Source: JAGWAJ01 sp026707615 (GTDB lineage: Bacteria > Acidobacteriota > Vicinamibacteria > Vicinamibacterales > UBA8438). Taken from it: a stretch of DNA of 64,000 nt. Location: the NCBI GenBank assembly GCA_965207595.1, contig CBDBMW010000013.1, forward strand, positions 1,922,001 to 1,986,000, read 5' to 3'. Position numbers and translations under genes: made by a program. Position 1 is the stretch's first letter. Each line of letters starts with the position of its first letter. Under the pieces are notes generated by a model. It had not been told where the DNA came from. It made no database searches and saw nothing but the letters and a program-made list of their open reading frames with translations. This document shows positions 61,515 through 64,000 of the stretch, one piece after another.

Positions 61515-62879
61515 TCAGTTCTCGGTCTGCGGCTTCCCGGGCATCGCCACGGAGTACTCGTAGAAGCCGTTGAACATCTCGTCCCAGCTCTGCTCCGCCC
61601 AGAAGACCTCGCGGTCCGGGGCCGGGTTGTAGCGGTTGCGGAGCGAGTTGTCGAAGTGGCCGATCGTCATCAGCTTGCTGCCGGCCTCGATCTCGATCGG
61701 CTCGACGAGCTCGTAGAAGAGCTGCCAGTTGAAGTCGTAGTTCGGCACGCTCAGCAGCGTCTCCTCGGAGCCGTCCGGGCGCACCAGCACGTACTTCATG
61801 TCCTTGCCCCGCAGGTGCATGTGCGGAGCCAGGGCGAAGAGCGTCACCGACTCGGTGAACGGCGTCGTGGCGACCAGCTTCCAGTTGCCGGCGTGCGGCG
61901 GGATGTTCGGCACGCGCGGCCGCCGCTGCCCGGCTCCGGCGATGACCTCGACGTCCTCGGCGATGAACGCGCCGCTGCCGCTCACCATCTTCTGGATCAT
62001 CTCGGTCTCGACCGCCTCGTCGTGGAACCAGAGCCCGATTTCGGTGCGGTCCGTCTGCGGGGTGCCGATCGGCGTGTAGTGCTGGTCGAAGCGGTAGTAC
62101 CAGCCGGGGCTGATGCGCTTCCCGGTGCCGGGGCGGTAGCGCTGGAAGCCCTTGCCGGGGGCGTAGCCGATCAGCTTGTAGCTCTCGCGCGCGAAGACGA
62201 ACTGCTGGCCGCCCTCGTCCCGCTCGCAGCCGTCGATCGGCTCGATCTGGCCGCGGGCGTCGAGCCGGCTGCACGGGGGGAGCCTCGCCATGTCGATCAC
62301 GGCGTGGTGCACGGCGGCCCGGTTGCCCGGACGCACCTCGATCCCCTTGATGAACCGGTCCTCGGGCAGATCGTTCTTCACGTAGTACTGCTGGTAGGCC
62401 TGCTCGCCGTCCGCCGGGACCTCGACGGTCACCGGCATCGGGACGATGAGGTCCGGATCGCCCATGTCGCCGAGGGCCCAGTTGTCGGAGAACGCCGGCG
62501 GCTCCGGCAGGTCGGCCGGGTCGCCGAGCGGCGCCCCGGCGTCGACCCAGGCGGCGATGGTGTCCATCTCCTCCTGGGTCAGCCGGCGGTCGTTCAGCCA
62601 CGTCCCGTACCGCGGATCGGCGAACCACGGCGGCATCTCGCCGGACAGCACCTTGTCCCTGATGGCGCGCGCCCAGGGGCGCGTCTCCGCGTAGTCGCGG
62701 AAGGCCATCGGCGCCACCTGTCCCGGCCGATGGCAGACCAGGCAGTTCTCGTACAGGATCGGCGCGACGTCCGCGGTGTAGGTGACCTCCTCCGCGGCGG
62801 CGTCCGGGGCGCCGCCGAACGCCAGCACCGCCAGGGCGCCGACGGCGACGGTCGTCCTCGTTTGCACCCGTTTCGTCAT
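61515..62879 (-). CDS. Exported c-type cytochrome / copper monooxygenase-like protein
   Basis: A 454-residue periplasmic protein. After the signal peptide (VAVGALAVLAFGGAPDAAA) a cytochrome-like haem site CLVCH at Cys46-Cys49-His50 opens a short cytochrome domain. A domain of peptidylglycine hydroxylating monooxygenase-like fold follows (about 150-454): AVHHAVIDM near 217 and APHMHLRGKDM near 365 carry the His and Met residues that bind copper in that family. The Cys at CERDEGG and CSRL may form a disulfide. Enzymes of this kind use copper and O2, with the haem possibly supplying electrons. Start ATG 62879 has GGGAGAGCAG upstream. Neighbours are the HupE-like metal-handling gene and the FAH-family gene. 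Confidence 0.8.
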   Translation of the reverse strand: MTKRVQTRTTVAVGALAVLAFGGAPDAAAEEVTYTADVAPILYENCLVCHRPGQVAPMAFRDYAETRPWARAIRDKVLSGEMPPWFADPRYGTWLNDRRLTQEEMDTIAAWVDAGAPLGDPADLPEPPAFSDNWALGDMGDPDLIVPMPVTVEVPADGEQAYQQYYVKNDLPEDRFIKGIEVRPGNRAAVHHAVIDMARLPPCSRLDARGQIEPIDGCERDEGGQQFVFARESYKLIGYAPGKGFQRYRPGTGKRISPGWYYRFDQHYTPIGTPQTDRTEIGLWFHDEAVETEMIQKMVSGSGAFIAEDVEVIAGAGQRRPRVPNIPPHAGNWKLVATTPFTESVTLFALAPHMHLRGKDMKYVLVRPDGSEETLLSVPNYDFNWQLFYELVEPIEIEAGSKLMTIGHFDNSLRNRYNPAPDREVFWAEQSWDEMFNGFYEYSVAMPGKPQTEN

Positions 62880-62958
62880 CTGCTGCTCTCCCGAGCGTGG
62901 TCGCTCTCCCGCCGGCATCCCGGACAAGCCCGGGGTGCCGCGATCCGGGGCGCCGGGG

Positions 62959-63816
62959 CTACTGGTTGTCGTTGGTGGTCCGTCCCCCCTTGGGGCCGAT
63001 GGTGTTGCGCAGGATGCCGACGTGCTCGAGCTCGATCTCGACGACGTCGCCCGGCTGCATCGCCGACGTCGTGCCCGGGGTGCCGGTGAAGACCATGTCG
63101 CCCGGCTCCAGGGTCACGTAGCGGCTGATGTAGCTGACCAGGAAGGACGAGTCGAACAGCAGATCCGACGTGCGCTGCGACTGCAGCGTCTCGCCGTTCA
63201 CGCGCGTCTGGAGCAGCAGGTCGTCGTAGTCGACGCCGCGCGCCATCACCGGGCCGACCGGCCCGAACGTGTCGGCGCCCTTGGCCCGGAACCACTGCAG
63301 GTCCCCGCCCTGCCAGACGCGCTCGCTGATGTCGTTGCCGGCGGCGACGGCGAAGATGTAATCGGGGGCGTCCTCGACCGACACGTTGCGCGCGGTCCTG
63401 CCGATGATCAGCACCATCTCCCCTTCGAAGTGGAGATTGCTCGCGTCCTCGTAGTAGGTGATCTCCGCCCCGTGACCGATGAGCGACGTGGCGTGCTTGT
63501 CGAACAGCCCCGGGTACTCCGCGGGCTCCGCGCCGCCGAGGTGGCTGCGGTAGTTGAGGCCCGCCGCGACGACCTTCCGCGGGTCGGTCGGCGCCAGCAG
63601 CGTCACGTCGCCGAGCGCCACCGTGGCCCCGGTGCGCTCCGGCGAGGCGAACACGTCGCCGGCGAGCTGGTGGATCGTCTCGCCCTCGAGGATGCCGTAG
63701 GAAACCGCGCCCTCGTGGTCGTAGCGGACGTACTTCGTTACGTCCTGGGCCCACGCCGACACGCCGGCGGCGAGCACCGCCATCGTCAACACCGCCACGA
63801 TACCCTTGCGCTGCAT
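62959..63816 (-). CDS. Fumarylacetoacetate hydrolase-family protein with signal peptide
   Basis: A 285-residue FAH-family protein. The catalytic domain has VVAAGLNYRSHL near 87, LHFEGEMVLIIGRTARN near 133 (Glu metal ligands), AVAAGNDISERVWQ near 158 and FTGTPGTTSAMQPGDVVEIELE near 248, the standard pattern for metal-dependent C-C bond hydrolases or decarboxylases. Unusually, a clean signal peptide precedes it (VAVLTMAVLAAGVSAWAQ), so it should be exported, whereas FAH enzymes are normally cytosolic. ATG 63816 has GGGAGGCAG upstream. First gene of the minus-strand cluster. Confidence 0.85.
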   Translation of the reverse strand: MQRKGIVAVLTMAVLAAGVSAWAQDVTKYVRYDHEGAVSYGILEGETIHQLAGDVFASPERTGATVALGDVTLLAPTDPRKVVAAGLNYRSHLGGAEPAEYPGLFDKHATSLIGHGAEITYYEDASNLHFEGEMVLIIGRTARNVSVEDAPDYIFAVAAGNDISERVWQGGDLQWFRAKGADTFGPVGPVMARGVDYDDLLLQTRVNGETLQSQRTSDLLFDSSFLVSYISRYVTLEPGDMVFTGTPGTTSAMQPGDVVEIELEHVGILRNTIGPKGGRTTNDNQ

Positions 63817-64000
63817 CGATCTGCCTCCCAGGTCCCCGCGTACACACGAACCCCGCCAGCTTGGTCGCCCATCATAGCGGATCGGCCGTCGATGGCGCAT
63901 GGCTTGTCGCTCGAGGAAGAGGAGCCGCGCCGGGCCGGGGGTGGCGCGGTGTTTCCGCACCGCGTTGCCGTCGCCGGAGGCTCAGTCCGTTGATCGACGT
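63817..64000. other. Window end, no gene seen
   Basis: The last 184 bases, upstream of the FAH-family gene, hold no convincing coding region. GTATACACACG-like sequence is absent and I see no strong promoter hexamers beyond weak matches. Confidence 0.3.

Overview
The window is about 64 kb of very GC-rich, densely coding bacterial chromosome with no rRNA or tRNA gene visible. The gene families suggest an Acidobacteriota of the Vicinamibacteria type. They include a CBM9-like/DUF5916 outer-surface protein, a secreted protein of the PWGDPDLQGIW family, a DUF6351 esterase-like protein, PQQ quinoproteins and DUF1080 fusions. This taxonomic call is an inference from gene content, not from a marker gene.

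Left third (1-24320). Mostly housekeeping genes: the 3' part of clpB, a CDGSH iron-sulfur protein behind rho, a CoA-binding protein, an ArnT-like glycosyltransferase, two YdbS/YdbT-type PH-domain membrane proteins, a glycolate-oxidase-like flavoprotein with an aminotransferase, coaD with rsmD, lexA, a DUF3467 protein, endonuclease III and a small metallopeptidase. These are followed by an NHL-propeller lipoprotein, a HupE/UreJ-like membrane protein with the DUF5916 protein, an AAA/PD-(D/E)XK protein behind a HEPN protein, and hflK-hflC.

Middle (24321-32365). A PQQ-dependent dehydrogenase gene is cut in two by an integrated element of about 6.2 kb (25155-31346). A 7-bp direct repeat, GGTGCTG, lies at both junctions. 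Removing the element and one repeat copy restores an in-frame gene of 591 codons. The element carries a P4-type tyrosine integrase at its right end, an orphan HsdR-N-like PD-(D/E)XK nuclease, a possible winged-helix protein, two small exported proteins and a small zinc-ribbon-like protein. Two long non-coding stretches in it are full of perfect and near-perfect inverted repeats, including branched structures closed by 14-bp stems. I see no coding explanation for these stretches.

Right third (32366-64000). Metabolic and transport genes with several small systems: an MDR-family reductase, a Tat-exported TIM-barrel/DUF1080 fusion followed by a NupG-type permease, a LOG-family protein, an RsbW-like kinase with its STAS partner, a DUF6351 protein, NIPSNAP and lipocalin-like exported proteins. 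Then come an SbcD-like nuclease, an SbcC/YhaN-like ATPase and an M28 peptidase in one coupled operon. An NMT1-type ABC importer follows, then pepD, an acyl-CoA ligase, a HEPN/MNT toxin-antitoxin pair, a CocE hydrolase, a GNAT acetyltransferase with recQ, and a cluster of copper/haem, HupE-like and membrane-anchor proteins ending with an exported FAH-family protein.
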